Part shown: positions 24,961 to 36,944 of the stretch, piece after piece
Layout: each line of letters opens with the position of its first letter
How positions within the stretch are numbered: position 1 is the stretch's first letter
Source of the DNA: Loxodes magnus
Taxonomy: Eukaryota; Ciliophora; Karyorelictea; Loxodida; Loxodidae
Length of the DNA stretch: 64,000 bases
Direction of reading: 5' to 3'
NCBI GenBank assembly: GCA_946699065.1
Contig: CAMPDV010000517.1
Location: 180,751 to 244,750, forward strand
The notes under the pieces: generated by a model
The model's input: only the letters and a program-made list of their open reading frames with translations
What the model was told of the DNA's origin: nothing
Database searches by the model: none
Made by a program: the position numbers and the translations under genes

Positions 24961-25189
24961 TTTAAAAAATTAGAATATAAACTAGAAAAAATAAGTGTAT
25001 AACTAAATATTTATTTTTGACTATAAAAAAATAAAATAAGCAGTATAAATCGTAAATTAAACATGAACTGTTTCAATTGATAAATGTTTTGCTTAAATTT
25101 CTCAAATATTTAATTTTAATTTTGTCAGTTTTATTTTCAAATAAAAAAATTCTAAGAAAATTAAAAATTATCATAGATATATATATAAA

Positions 25190-26030
25190 ATGGCTTCTAA
25201 GAAATAACAGAACTTTGAATAAAACATTTAAACAGGAAAATTCTCTAAAAAATAAAAAAACGAAATAATTACAATGAGTGAAAGTGAGAAATATGATTGA
25301 TATGATGAACATTAGCCACTTGAAAATCCAGAATTAAAAAAACTTCCGACACAAACTCAAATAGAAATATTATCTAAGTCATTAAAAAAGTTTATGTTTA
25401 AAAATAGATACCTCACTGATAAAGTAGAAAAATTAGAAAAACTAATAACGTCTTTACTTGAGAAACAATATTAATCATCATAAGAAATAGAAGAAAAACT
25501 GGAACAAAGAATTCTTTAAATTTAATAATAAATTCAGGTAACGCCATTTTCGATTTAACAGAATTAATCAGATTCTATGGAAATAGAAAATGAAGCCTCA
25601 AATTAAAATAAACAGTAAACGTTTATTTAAAATAAGTAGTAAATTTAAATTAAATAAGTGTTACAGGAATAATAGTTTAAAAGAAGAATAAAATGCTACG
25701 TGTGCAATAAATAACACCAATGAAAATACTGCTACTAACTAAGCGAAATTTAAAGAAAGAATAAATAAGATATTTTTAGAAAATTATTTAGGATATATCC
25801 AACATAAAGCGGAAAAATTTATAGAAAAAAACTATTTAATTCAAATCTTAATCCTTGGATAAATAATTAGGAACGCTACATGCAAGATCAAAATTATTCA
25901 GAATATTGGTGCGCTAATGAAGTGCTACACCGCCTAACTAAGCCTAGTAGAAATTCAAGACAAACTAATGGAGACAAGCTGATGGAATAGGTCAGATGGC
26001 TGACTACTAAGGCTTTAACAAAGCTTTTTA
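25190..26030 (+). CDS. Retroelement ORF1-A, copy 2
   Basis: Almost identical to 4102-4940 with the same codon offsets throughout: MASKKQQNFEQ, KYDWYDEHQ (TGA at 25298), knuckle CYVCNKQHQWKYC (TGA at 25721) and GKIYRKK. At the codon matching the TGA at 4909 it has TGG (25997-25999), direct evidence that TGA means Trp. Similarity to copy 1 ends near KALTKLF; no TGA follows until about 26300, inside the convergent ORF1-C. The true stop may therefore be a TAA close to 26030 or may have been lost. Recent duplication or transposition is inferred from the high identity. Confidence 0.7.
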
Positions 26031-26274
26031 ACTTTTAACTTTTTTATAAGAAATTAATTAAGAACCAGCAGATAACAAGGAAATATATCTACGGATTAGA
26101 ATAAAATGAATAATAATAGAATATAAGTAGAAAATACTCTGTTAAATATGACAAAGGTAGCATCATTATAAAATATGTTGATGAAAAAGCGAAAAATATA
26201 AAAGGAATAAAAGAAATATATTTATTTAATATACTAAATTAAAGTGTTAGTATCTCCGGGGATTTTAAACCCCT

Positions 26275-27045
26275 TCAATACATACCTCCAGAGTTCGTTC
26301 CTTGAGGTTTAAAATAAAAGTTCGGGACTCCCAGTTTTTTTGGAGTTCTGGCACTCCCTTGAAAAAGCCTCCTTCTAAATATTCTTCCATCCTTGTCTAC
26401 ATAAATTCTTGACAGTTCTCTCCAAATCTCCTCACTGTTTCTTCTCTGTTTATCCAAATATATCTTGCATCTCTTGTATGTGTGGAATTTTGATTTGCAC
26501 AGGTAGCACAGCTTGACGGTCCTTCTGGGAGGAGTTATCTCTAAGGGTTTTGTGTATTCTAGTTCCATTTTATTTTCAGCTAAAGTTTAAGGTTAAATTC
26601 TTTTTTCTCCCAAAAGTTTCACTTCGATTTCCTGTTTCATTAATCTTTCTTCATTGTTTTAACTTTTCTATAGTAATTTTTGGTTTTCTTTCTTTAATAT
26701 TTAAACTTCTTCTTATAGGTTACGGATAGATTTCATAAGTTATTCTATTATTAGCTATTCATCATTTTTCTATTTCTACATTATTTTTTAGTTACCACTT
26801 TTCATGTAGTTGCTTGATCGTGGCTATGGGAGTAAAAAGTCTCGCTTGCTTTAGTCAGTTTCTGTTGATTTAATTTCTTATTCAATTTAAGATTATCTTT
26901 ATTTTTCTAAATTTGGGGGTTAAAGAGCCTAAGAAAATTATTATATTATTAAAGAAGACATGGTAGGAGAAGAATTAGAAGTCTCTGGCTTTTTTTCCTT
27001 TTTCTATGGAGCTGGAAAAAAACCCTTCCTGAGACCTTCTGCCAT
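26275..27045 (-). CDS. Retroelement ORF1-C, intact
   Basis: A 256-residue frame from ATG 27045 (MAEGLRKGFFPAPQKK) to TGA 26275 with no internal TGA and one Trp (TGG). Layout: Ser/Pro/Thr-rich head, Gln-rich middle, coiled coil (QLMKSIRNLQEEVQILKKEN), classic zinc knuckle C180-x2-C183-x4-H188-x4-C193, then IWRELSRIYVDKDGRIFRRR, the family's post-knuckle motif. RNA-binding ORF1 protein of a non-LTR element is inferred. The first 330 bp recur at the window start. It is convergent with ORF1-A2. It supports TGA as a terminator, because the frame closes directly after a complete domain set. Confidence 0.8.
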
Positions 27046-27049
27046 TTTT

Positions 27050-27940
27050 TATATCATAAAAGAAATATATTAAAGCCTATTTTAAATATAATAAAATTAA
27101 TCAGGCTTAATATATAGAAAATTTTTTTTATAATAGTAAATTTAGCAATTAAAAAATAATTTTTAGATGAAATAGTCTCAACTTTAAGATGCAAATTATA
27201 AGCAAGGATGGAGGACAATGAAGTCCTAAGCCATCCTTCAAGAGGAGACATTTTCAAGTTTACTGGATTTAAAGATAAACTTTTTAGATTATAAACTTGT
27301 TTTAAGTTTTTATCTTATAAAAATAATTAATCTTAATATTTTTAATACTAATAAATATCTTTTTAGCAATTTTGTAAATTTAAAACTTTTAAAATATTTA
27401 AATTTTATTATTTTAAATATTTTACTTTATTTAAAATAAAATAATCATCAACAGCAATTTATTTTTCATTTTTATACTAAATTAAAAAATGTTCTTAATT
27501 AAATATTAAGTTGGCTTATTTTCTTATCTCAGAGATTTGAGTCTGAATTAAGTGTTTTTGTGGTAATTTTAGCAATTTCTTAGGATTGTAAAGGTATAAT
27601 TACTAGTTTTATAAAGATGTTTAAAATAAATAATTGATAGAATATCTTCTAAATAAGATTTGCTATAATATTTAAAATGAATAAATAAATTATGTTTATA
27701 TATAATTTCTTATAAATTAATTAAAAAATAGATAATTCTATAAATAATCTCTGTAATTATTATAATGTTTAATCATCTTTTTTATGTAATTTAATTTATT
27801 AAAGTTCTTTAAATTTAAAATAATTATATCATCAATCTCAATATTATAGTCTTATCCTTTTTCCTTTAATTATTTAGTTACATTTTTTTAATTATAAATC
27901 ATAAAAAAACTTAAAAATTAATTAAAAATAGGTTTCTTTT
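27050..27940. other. AT-rich intergenic
   Basis: No feature recognised before the right arm of the inverted duplication. Confidence 0.45.
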
Positions 27941-28139
27941 ATTGCTTGGTAACAATAAAAAGTAAGGTGCATAATAAAACTAATGACTATAATATGTATT
28001 TAATATAAATCTTAATTTAGCTAAAGATTTATTTAAAGGAAATAGAATATTTATTTAACTTAAGTTATGTTTATTAATCAAAATATTATATTATTTATTT
28101 GTAATAGCTAGTATTAATTATCATTATTATTAACTTAGA

Positions 28140-28350
28140 ATGCATCAGGACACTTCATTTCTCAAAGTGCAGTATTCATAACAATCTCTTAATAGATATA
28201 ATTAATTATTTAAGTTTATCCCTTTTTAAAACAGATAGGCATCTTTAAAGAATGTATATTTCATAGTAATAGACTTCAAGCTTTTACCAAAGTCGTATAT
28301 TCATCCAGATGTGTTCGCTTAAAGAACTTGAATCCAACTATTAGATTAAT
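28140..28350 (-). pseudogene. Small unrecognised ORF, family GLG, copy 2 (shifted)
   Basis: Reads IYDFGKSLKSITMKYTFF on the minus strand, parallel to IYGLGKNLKAINMKYTFF at 8.7 kb. It then needs a frame change to continue as INYIYQEIVMNTAL...CPDAF. No ATG lies in front. It is divergent to F-box/LRR copy 4. Probably decayed. Confidence 0.4.
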
Positions 28351-28543
28351 ATATATAATAAGCATATAAAAGCTTTGTTTTCACAGTTGTTTTGATAATT
28401 TTAGGAAATTTGATTATATATTAATTATATCATAATTAATATATTTTAATAGTTTCATTATCATTAATCCATCTAAATATATTTCCATATTTATTCTAAC
28501 TTTATATTTAAATCTAATTTACTCATTTTTTATACAAATAATC

Positions 28544-30034
28544 ATGGGACAAGTTTATAAACGCTTTGGATTTTAGAAGGAAAATAGATAAGAGGAAGAA
28601 TAATGATAGATAAACAATCAAAAAGATAAAAATAAGAAATAATAAAAGTATACAGTTCATATAAATTCCTTACCTATTTACATCTTAGAACTAATATTTT
28701 CTTATTTGAATTTCGACGATGTTTGCAGAAATAAATAAGTATAAAAAAAGTGATTAAAAGTATAATATGATATCTTTTAAGTTAATACGCATAATATAAT
28801 GAGAAAAATAAAAAAGACAAATAATAGTTAAGAAATATGTTTTGAAAATGAGAAACAATAAGAATAAATAACCTAAGAAGATGCTCTATAATTTTTGGAA
28901 ATAATTAAATAAGGCTTTAGACAAATAGAAAAGAATAAATATAATTCTTTATTTTTAGATCTTAGAGAAATCGAACTTCTTGACTAATTTAAGAATAAAG
29001 ATTAGTAATTTGAGAGAAAATTAGATGAAATGATGTAGTATCTTATTGAAATATTAAGAAAGTAAAAATAGATTAAGTAAGAGCATATATAAAACTAAAA
29101 AGTACTTACATGTGGATAATAAATAAAATCTTTTTATTTTAAAGGAATTTGTTGAAATAATTACATTAGTGAAGTTTTATTTTAATGCTCTAATTTATAG
29201 ATTTTAAAAATTAAGAATTGCGATATTAAAGAAGAAAATCTTGCAAATATAAGCAAATTAAAAAATTTAAAAGAATTCTATTTAGATAGTAATCATGAAA
29301 AGTTGATTGGACAATATTTATAATTTAATAGTGACTGCTATCTTTAAACTATTTCATTTTAAAGTTCTTATATTCGTCAAAGTTAATTTTTAATAGATTA
29401 TTTGAGATTAAAAGGAGAAAAACTAAGAAGATTATATCTTAAAATTGGGGATTTAAACTCAGATAAATTAATTGCAATTTTCTAAAATAGTTAAAATTTA
29501 GAAGATATAAAAATTGAATGATCTGAATAAAAGCATTAGAAATGATTATAATATATAGAATAAAACCTAGTAAATTTAAAAAGCTTAAAATTATAATACT
29601 GTAAAATTGATAAATAAACACTCTTTTAATTTTTTTAGAACAATAAATCTAATATAGAAAAATTAGAATTTTATAGTTGTAATTAAATAGATTTAGAAAT
29701 AATTCAAATTATAATCTAAAGATTCTAAAACTTAAAATAACTTAGCTTTAGTTAATTAAAGAATATAGATTCGTAAAGTATTGAATATATTTTCTAAAAT
29801 AGCAAAAGTTTAGAAAAATTAGAATTAAATTTTTTAAAGTTCGAAAAAGATTTTAGATTAAAGAATGAATAAGATTAATTCTATGAGTTCTGAAGTAAAT
29901 TACAATTTTTTGAACTATAAGGCTGCACATTTAATGGAAATTAAATTTCTGAAAATATGAGAAGGCAATTAACTGAGTTAAAGAAACACTTCCCAAATCT
30001 TAGAATAAAAGGAGCAAATACACGTTTAAATTGA
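28544..30034 (+). CDS. F-box/leucine-rich-repeat protein, copy 4
   Basis: A 496-residue frame from ATG 28544 (MGQVYKRFGFQKEN) to TGA 30032. F-box at about residues 39-73 (HINSLPIYILELIFSYLNF, RNKQVQKKW). The invariant F-box Trp70 is TGA, as are the Trp codons in CWNNY, IEWSEQ, QKWLQY and EFWSKL. A charged helical linker (about 85-190) is followed by leucine-rich repeats to the C-terminus (SNLQILKIKNCDI, VNLKSLKLQYC, SLEKLELNFL). F-box proteins dock on Skp1 of SCF ubiquitin ligases and LRRs bind substrate; that role is inferred. Met-Gly at the start may be acylated. Its nearest relative is copy 2 in the inverted duplicate. Confidence 0.85.
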
Positions 30035-30560
30035 AAACTTAATTTTATATTATAGCTAATATTTAAAAATAAATGCAATTTTATATAAAAAATTGATTCA
30101 AAAATAATACAAATCATAAAGATACTCTTAACATTTAATTATTATACATAATATTAAATATGTGCTATATTTAAGATTATTTAGAATTATATATATTTCT
30201 TGGTATTTTAAATTAAATAATTAATAACTTAAATTTATTTTTTATTTATTTAAAATAATTTAATCTAATTAAACTAATTGTTTCGAATTAAAATTGAAAT
30301 AAAAGTTATTTGTTTAATTTTTTCTATAATTTAAAATTAGCATAGATATAGATAGTGCTTTTGATTATAAGCTTAATTAAATTTTATAATCAATTAATTA
30401 TTTTCTATAATTAATTGCTATTTATTTTCTTTAATTTCCAAAATTTTATTATTTTTACTTTAATCAAAATATTATAAATTTTCAGCTATTTACACTAAAA
30501 TTCTAAGCCAAAAGGATTTAAAAATAGATATAATTATTATTCATTAAAATCAAAGAGGAT
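30035..30560. other. AT-rich intergenic
   Basis: No feature recognised. Confidence 0.45.
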
Positions 30561-33500
30561 TTTTTTGATTAGATTCGACCACCAAAGATAGTGAAGAAAA
30601 ATAATAGGTCTATTAAGAGTAAGAAAGCGACATTTATTATGGTAAAATAAAACTAATAATAGATACTAAAGATATTTATATCAATTTTTGGATATTTATA
30701 AAGGCAATTCTTATTGGAAACACGGCAAAGAGAGAAATAGTACAAGTCTACTCCGAAGAAGATTTCTGATAAGAAAAAACTTATACAAACTCTTATTTGA
30801 TTAAATAAAAAAAGCTGAAGTCACTTTAATAAATTATGTTTTCTGTTATGTCATAAACAAAATTAAAAAAATTCTTAAATATCTTTTTCATAAAAAATGC
30901 AAAAGCAAGAATCTTTCTTTAATTATGACAAAAATACAATCACTAATTTTCTCGAATAATAGAAAACTTCACTTAAAACAGATTAAATTGAAAGAAAAAT
31001 TGTAAAAATAGTGGAAAGACTTACATTAAATTTGGGGTTTTAGAACCTTTTACTGAATAAAAATTAATTCAGATTAAGAAAGATTTAGAATCTACTTTAG
31101 AAAAAATTAAAGAAATAAATCTAAATTTTTATATAAAAATACCACTTGATACAGATCATTTTTTGATATTACTTAATTTAAATATTTAAATATTTAAATA
31201 TTCAAACACTTGCTCTCAGAGTTATCTTTAAAATTAATAAACTCTAGAATTTAAAAGTAAAATCCGATTAAAATTCTCAGTTTGATGGATGCTCAACAAT
31301 TTTCGACTTGATAAATGAAAATGATATAGACGAAAAATATAACTATATTAAGCAGATACTAATAAATAATGTAAATAATGTTTTAGGATAAGTTTGCCTA
31401 ATAATAATTTTAATAGATTGCCATCAAACTTAGTTTAAAGTTTTAATGCTGCGAACTAAGCAATAAAAACTTATTAATAGGCTTAGAATAATAAGGAAGA
31501 TCAAATTATATAATAATAAAATTATCTTAAGAAAAAACTAAAAAAATTAATATAAATAAAAGAAATTACTAGTAATTTAAAATAAAATAAGTACAAATAA
31601 TAGAGAAAAATTAACAAACCTCTACATAAAATGTTTAAATAAACAATTAAAATTTTAAATCCAAAGAAGCGCAACAATATGTATTTAGATTTGGAAGTAT
31701 TTTCTCATTTTATAAACAATTGAGAAAATAATGTTTTCAATACAAATAAGGATATTGATTAGAAAGAATTAAAAGCATGTAATAAAAAGATTTATAATAT
31801 TTTTAAAAAATACTAAGAATCTTATCTATAAGGATTAAATCTCTTTAGTTTTAATGAGTTTTAAGTAATAATAAGTAACTAGATAATAAATCATCAGGTT
31901 TAGATGGTATTAAAGCAGAATTGATTAAATATGCAAATAAATAGTTCCATATTGTTCTTTGAAAGTTTATTAATAATATGTTAAGAAATCAACGAATTCC
32001 TAATTAATTAAAGTAGATAAGAATTCTCTCTAATTATTAAAAAGAATCAAAAAATGAATGAAAGAATTAGAGATCTATAGCTCTTATTAGCATAATTCTA
32101 AAATTTTACGAAAAACTATTAACTTAGAGACTTTATGAATAAGTTAATTAGCGTAGAATTATACACCCCTCATGAAAAGGATTCTTTAAAAGCAATTAAA
32201 CTATGCATAATGTATGGACTCTGCAACAAATTATAGATTTTCATATAAGATGAGGAAAGAAAAAGCAACTTATTGCTACTCTTATAGATGTAGAAAAGTT
32301 GACACTATTGATAGATGATTACTTTTTGATAATTTAAGAAGAATTAAGCATTCTTTAGCATTAATTAATAGCTCTGAATCTTTTTATAAATAATTGGATC
32401 CTAGATTTATTTTAGCCAGAGCCCTTTCTAGAAATTTACTCTAAAATAATAGAGTTTTATAAGGGAGCTCACATGAACAAGTTTTTGCTATGATCTTCAA
32501 TGATATTGTTATAAAAAATATTGAAACTTACCAAAAAAATACGGTTTTAAGATATGTGGTCGAACTTTTACTACGAAAGCTTGGGCGGATGATTTAATCC
32601 TAATTTCAGATGAAATAAGCAGGAATTCATTGATTTAAGTAACTTGTAAACTTTCTAGTTGAGTAAAATTACCTATCAATGTTAAAAGTGTGAATATATC
32701 TGCTTTTTAAAGAAACATAAAAGTAAAAATGATTCTAACCAAAAATAACTTTGAATAGCATATAGGCTAAAATATCTAATAATATAGCATACTTGGGATA
32801 CAAATTTAATGAATATAAATACTATAAATCTCACTGCAATGAAATCTATCAAAAGTATAGATAATGAGTAAATGGCGCTATTTTGTAGCTATCTAAATAT
32901 AAAAATATAACATCATCAAATTATAAACAGAATTTTCGATCATTTATTCTTCCAAAATAGAATATGGTTCAGAAGTAATACCTTGAGCTATCGTTAGTGG
33001 AATTAAAAAAATTAAAAATAATATTCATGCAAGCTAAAGAAAAGTATCAAAATAGGACTTACAAAGTCCGAATTAGACATGTAATGAATCTTGTTTCATA
33101 GATCTAAATTGATTACCAATTGAATACTACATTGCAATTAAACATATACAATTCTAAATAAAAATAAAGTTAGAAACTTAATTACAAACTGATTCTGATA
33201 TTATTTTTCTTTTTAATAGATATAAGAGATAACTTAGACTAATTTAAAAATCTTTAGAAGTTATCCAAATACTTTTAAATAAATTAAATAATTATGAAAG
33301 CAAAGAATCTAAAAATTTAATTTAAAAGAAAGTTTTTAAAGATGCAGTGATTCGGATGAGTAATATGCCTAAACAAGTCTTTATTTTGGAGAAATTTAAA
33401 ACAATACAGGAAAATTTCCTTATTATACATATAAAACACTTAACAAGAACAAAGCAAGAGAAATTATTTCAATATACAAAATAAGAACTTTCTGTTACAA

Positions 33501-33905
33501 TTTTTAATTTTAATAGAAAACAAATTATAAAATATAGCATTAAGATTTTTGCAATTGTGGAGAATTTAATACTTTCGTACATATTGAAAAAAAATTATAA
33601 AAGGTTTGATTGAAGAATTTAAAGATTTCAAATGCTATGATTTACTAAACTTTTGATTTATAATTAAAATTACCTTAATCAAAATTTTTCAACCCAAAAA
33701 TAATTAGAACAGATAGATTTTAGAATAAAATGCTTCTATAAAATACTACTTCGACAAGAAATCTAATTATTTGCAAAATGTCGAATTTTTATAAGCAATA
33801 TTGAACTAAGAAAGCTTTGGAAGCTACAATGATGATGAAGAGGAAGATAAAACAGATATAGAGCAAGATAATTAATCAGGAGTTATAATAAATAAATAAA
33901 TAAAT
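30561..33905 (+). pseudogene. Non-LTR retrotransposon (LINE), L1, largest copy, decayed
   Basis: Reverse transcriptase motifs in order on the plus strand: KSSGLDGIKAELIKYA (about 31886), RSIALISIILKFYEKLL, GFFKSNQTMHNVWTLQQ, motif A ATLIDVEK then FDTID in a shifted frame (about 32275-32310), motif B QGSSHEQVFAMIFND (about 32460), motif C AWADDLILISD (about 32579), thumb EYGSEVIP, Cys/His tail FCNCGEFNTFVHIE (about 33544) and an acidic end NDDEEEDKTD. At least two frameshifts break it. An endonuclease domain could not be identified in 30561-31800, where frames are AT-rich. Trp-Ala-Asp-Asp replaces the usual aromatic-Ala-Asp-Asp. The last ~30 bp are an AAAT-repeat run that belongs to the adjoining hairpin tail. 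Confidence 0.75.
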
Positions 33906-33955
33906 AAATTTGATTATAGAGCGCGTAGCACCTCGTTGGTGCGCAGCTCTTTAAT
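33880..33955 (-). repeat. Shared hairpin tail H2 with TTTA repeats
   Basis: On the minus strand: GAGCTGCGCACCAACGAGG, then the partly complementary arm GTGCTACGCGCTC, TATAATC and four TTTA-type repeats. It is the same tail as R2 and R4 but oriented against the LINE L1. It is therefore the 3' end of a separate minus-strand insertion whose body should lie right of 33955. That body is not recognisable. Confidence 0.6.
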
Positions 33956-34141
33956 AAATGTTTCAATACATGTCTATTTCTTCAAGTAAGCCTTCAGGTA
34001 ATTCAAGTAAGCCTTAAGGTAAATACTAAATTTACTTATTACACATGAAAATATAGTAAAACATAATAATTATTATTATTATTTAAACATCTTAAAAATA
34101 TATTTTATCATTTATTTAATAAAAAGTTCTTAAATAAAAGA

Positions 34142-34420
34142 ATGGAAGAATCAAAATTTTAATTGTCCTATTATACACTCAATCTTTAGTAAGATCCATA
34201 GTAGAATCCTACTCTTGTGGAAAATGCAATTGAGAGATTATCCGGACTTGGTAGATTTGAAGTAAATGCTAATGGAGTTGCATTCAAAATGCAAGGTGAT
34301 TCCTGATTGCAGAAATTGATTAGCAGAATATCCCCATTATATCTTTCAAGAAGTTATTTTAATATTGTATCAAGGCGAGAGCTAGGCTGTCCTAAAATTC
34401 TAAAAGCGAATGATTAAATA
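34142..34420 (+). pseudogene. Small unrecognised ORF, family GLG, copy 3 (shifted)
   Basis: Starts MEESKFQLSYYTLNLQQD and continues NAIERLSGLGRFEVNANG. After this the meaningful frame changes (AIQNA...IAEI in one phase, HYIFQEVILIL in another). The latter matches HYIYQEIAKTIL of the 8.7 kb ORF. The block NAIERLSGLGRFEVNANG with AIQNA...AEI resembles the Alba superfamily pattern; this is a guess from memory of the family. Either a pseudogene or affected by indel errors. Confidence 0.35.
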
Positions 34421-34559
34421 ATTAATAAATAACTAGTTAATTTGTTTAAATATTTTAAAATATTTATTTTTACAATATAATTATTTTAAAATTATGAATA
34501 AAGTGTTAGCTCTGTATAGCTAGATATTCTTTATTATGATTATATACTTTTATTGAAAA

Positions 34560-35227
34560 ACACTTTTAATACAATTGAAACTAAAAATCTTTGTACTTTA
34601 GTAAGTAAAAAGATATTTTTTGGAATTAATAATGACAACCATGATTTCTAACTAACTTTCTATTAAAAAATTTTCTGAAGATAAAATAAGAAATAAACTT
34701 TTAAGAAGCAACTCTACACTATAGAGAAATAACCACTTGAAAAAGGAGAGAAACTTGAAGGACTTTATAAATTTCCTGAAATAAATAATACTAAACTTAA
34801 CAAGGAATAGGGGATAGAAATAATTTCAATCTTTAAGTTACGTATTTAAAATTATGACTTTCATTATGATTTATATACGCTTCATTATCCTTTCAAAAAT
34901 GATCTCTGTATGTATAGAGGAAAAGACACAATAAGACATATCTTCTAATGTTTCTACTATCAGTACTAACTTAGAAATCTTTCTGATAAAATTCCTGGGA
35001 AAAACTTGGAAAAACAATATTTTATGATCAAATCTGCCTAAACTAACAGTTCAATCCTCTAAATAAACGGATACAGACCTTTATATAAAAAATGTTCATA
35101 AAAATCTACTAAAAAGAATTGAAATTGTATGAAAAAACACAAATAATTAATTGGAACTGAAAGAAGAAAAACAAGAAAACACGAGAAGCAACGAAGAAGA
35201 GTTTGAAGATGAAATGAACAATGCATG
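34560..35227 (+). pseudogene. LINE C-terminal fragment, L4
   Basis: Contains DLCMYRGKDTIRHIFQC (about 34901-34951), the Cys/His motif that follows LINE reverse transcriptases. A basic region and an acidic tail (SNEEEFEDEMNNA) end at TGA 35225. The acidic tail parallels the end of L1. No catalytic core, so 5'-truncated; frame changes are present. Confidence 0.6.
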
Positions 35228-35294
35228 AACTTTATAAACATAATTAAAATGAAATATCTGATTCATATCAGTAACTTCATTTTATTAAAATATA

Positions 35295-35400
35295 ACTATA
35301 AAATAGCTTCTAAGAAATAATAGAACTTTGAATAAAACACTTAAGCAGGAAAATTCTCTAAAAAATAAAAAAACGAAATAATTAAAATTAGTTAAAGTAA
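35295..35400 (+). repeat. ORF1-A 5' fragment
   Basis: About 100 bp match the first codons of ORF1-A (AGCTTCTAAGAAATAATAGA with ATG changed to ATA, then AAAACACTTAAGCAGGAAAA). Similarity stops at 35400. A fragment with a lost start codon. Confidence 0.6.
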
Positions 35401-36700
35401 ATTTTGTGGTTAATGAGTAACTTAAACTTAATTAAAAAATATTATAATATCTAACTTAATATCATATTTTTCTTAATTAAATATATCTTTAATAAGTTAT
35501 TAATTTAAGATTTTGATAAAACAAATATAATGTAGAAATAATAGATTTATTTTCTTTAATTACTTTTTAATAAATAAGATAATAAGATTAAAACCTCAAA
35601 ATTAAGAGAAATATAAAATTCTAAGATAAAAAATAATTAAATAGCAATTAATTTATACTGAGTATAATTTAAAAAATGAATGATATAAAGTAAATTAAAA
35701 AAAGAAGTTAAATTAATGATAATTTAATGGGGTAAAATAAATAGTATATAGTGTTGAAATAATTTGAATATATAAAAGAATAAAATTAAAAATAGTAATA
35801 TAATCTTTTTAAACTTAAAATAATGAAGTATAAAATGTAATGTAAATTATAAATGAAAGGAATAATTCTAGATTGTAATATAAATAATAGTGACTAGAAT
35901 TAATCTAGCATTTATTTAAATTTATTAAATAAGAATATTTAATTATTTAAGTTTTATTGTTTATCCATATTTTATATTTCAGTATAGCAATATAAAATAT
36001 AACTTAATTATTGTCTTTAAGTTAATTTTAAATATATCAATTTATTCTTTTTATTCAACCTTTTAAAATGAAAGCTGCTTTATTTTTACCAAATGCTTTA
36101 AAATGGAAAAGACTGTCACCACTGATTTTAACTGCATTTATTGTTATCAGTATCTAAAGTGCTTATTAAATCTAGTTTTTATAACAATAAAATACTTAAG
36201 ATTAAGAAACTTATTAAGGAGAATATCTAGATAATAAAAGAAAAGATTTGGAGTTTAAATTTATAGAAATCATGAAAAGTAAGAAGGAAATTGGGAAAAC
36301 AATTAAAAGTCAGGAAAAGAAACTTATTATTATAATATTAGAAATATTTACTATGAATCATTCTTTAAAGATAAAAAAGCCAGGATCAGGAGTTTTAAAT
36401 TTAGCAGTAATTAATTATTAAACTATAAATTATTCATATAGAGATTTAAATATTTGTATTAAAATCTAATACTAAAAGCTTCAAATTAGCTTATACCAAA
36501 CATTTTGCTATTATCTTTCAAAGAGTCTATATTTAATTATTTATACTAAATAAAAATAATTTAATAGTACATCTGCTTGTAAGATTTATAAATAATATGT
36601 TTAAATAGCATTAAGTTAAAATATAATAAATTAAAAATAAAATAATTAAATTTAACTATCTTTTATAAGAACAAGATAACTTAAGAAATATTCTAACTTT
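35401..36700. other. AT-rich intergenic
   Basis: No feature recognised. Confidence 0.45.
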
Positions 36701-36714
36701 TCACTCTAAGTCAA

Positions 36715-36885
36715 ATTTCCAGATGAATATCGGCCAATATCGAAGATCATTCCGTTTCAGGTCCCAATAATCAGTCAAAGCAGAGGGAAAAATAGTCAAT
36801 TATGGGTACATAATTTTTCCAACCTCTGATGAGCTTCCTTTTATATCTTAGTTCCTGCGGAGTTTCCACCCGATAAAACATGGAA
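36715..36885 (-). repeat. R3-like structured repeat, partial
   Basis: On the minus strand, CAGAGG and CCTCTG bracket a core containing GTACCCATAATTGAC. The same arrangement occurs at 46935-46990. The bracketing hexamers are complementary, and inside them here TATG and CATA can pair too. Flanks are not shared and no hairpin tail follows. Confidence 0.5.
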
Positions 36886-36944
36886 ACCTCCATATTTCAA
36901 ATAATAATCATAGATGAAATAATTTTAATAAAAATGCTAAAGTT

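Larger units (their letters stand above)
27945..30060. repeat. Right arm of the large inverted duplication
   Basis: Reverse-complement match to 6600-9085 without the R2 SINE insertion. It contains F-box/LRR copy 4 and the damaged partner ORF. It shows the pre-insertion sequence around 28345-28385 (TATGCTTATTATATATA on the minus strand). Confidence 0.75.

Noticed and set aside
30561..31800. Apurinic endonuclease domain of the LINE
   Set aside because: I searched the frames by eye and could not find the expected catalytic motifs; the region is too AT-rich and broken to claim it.
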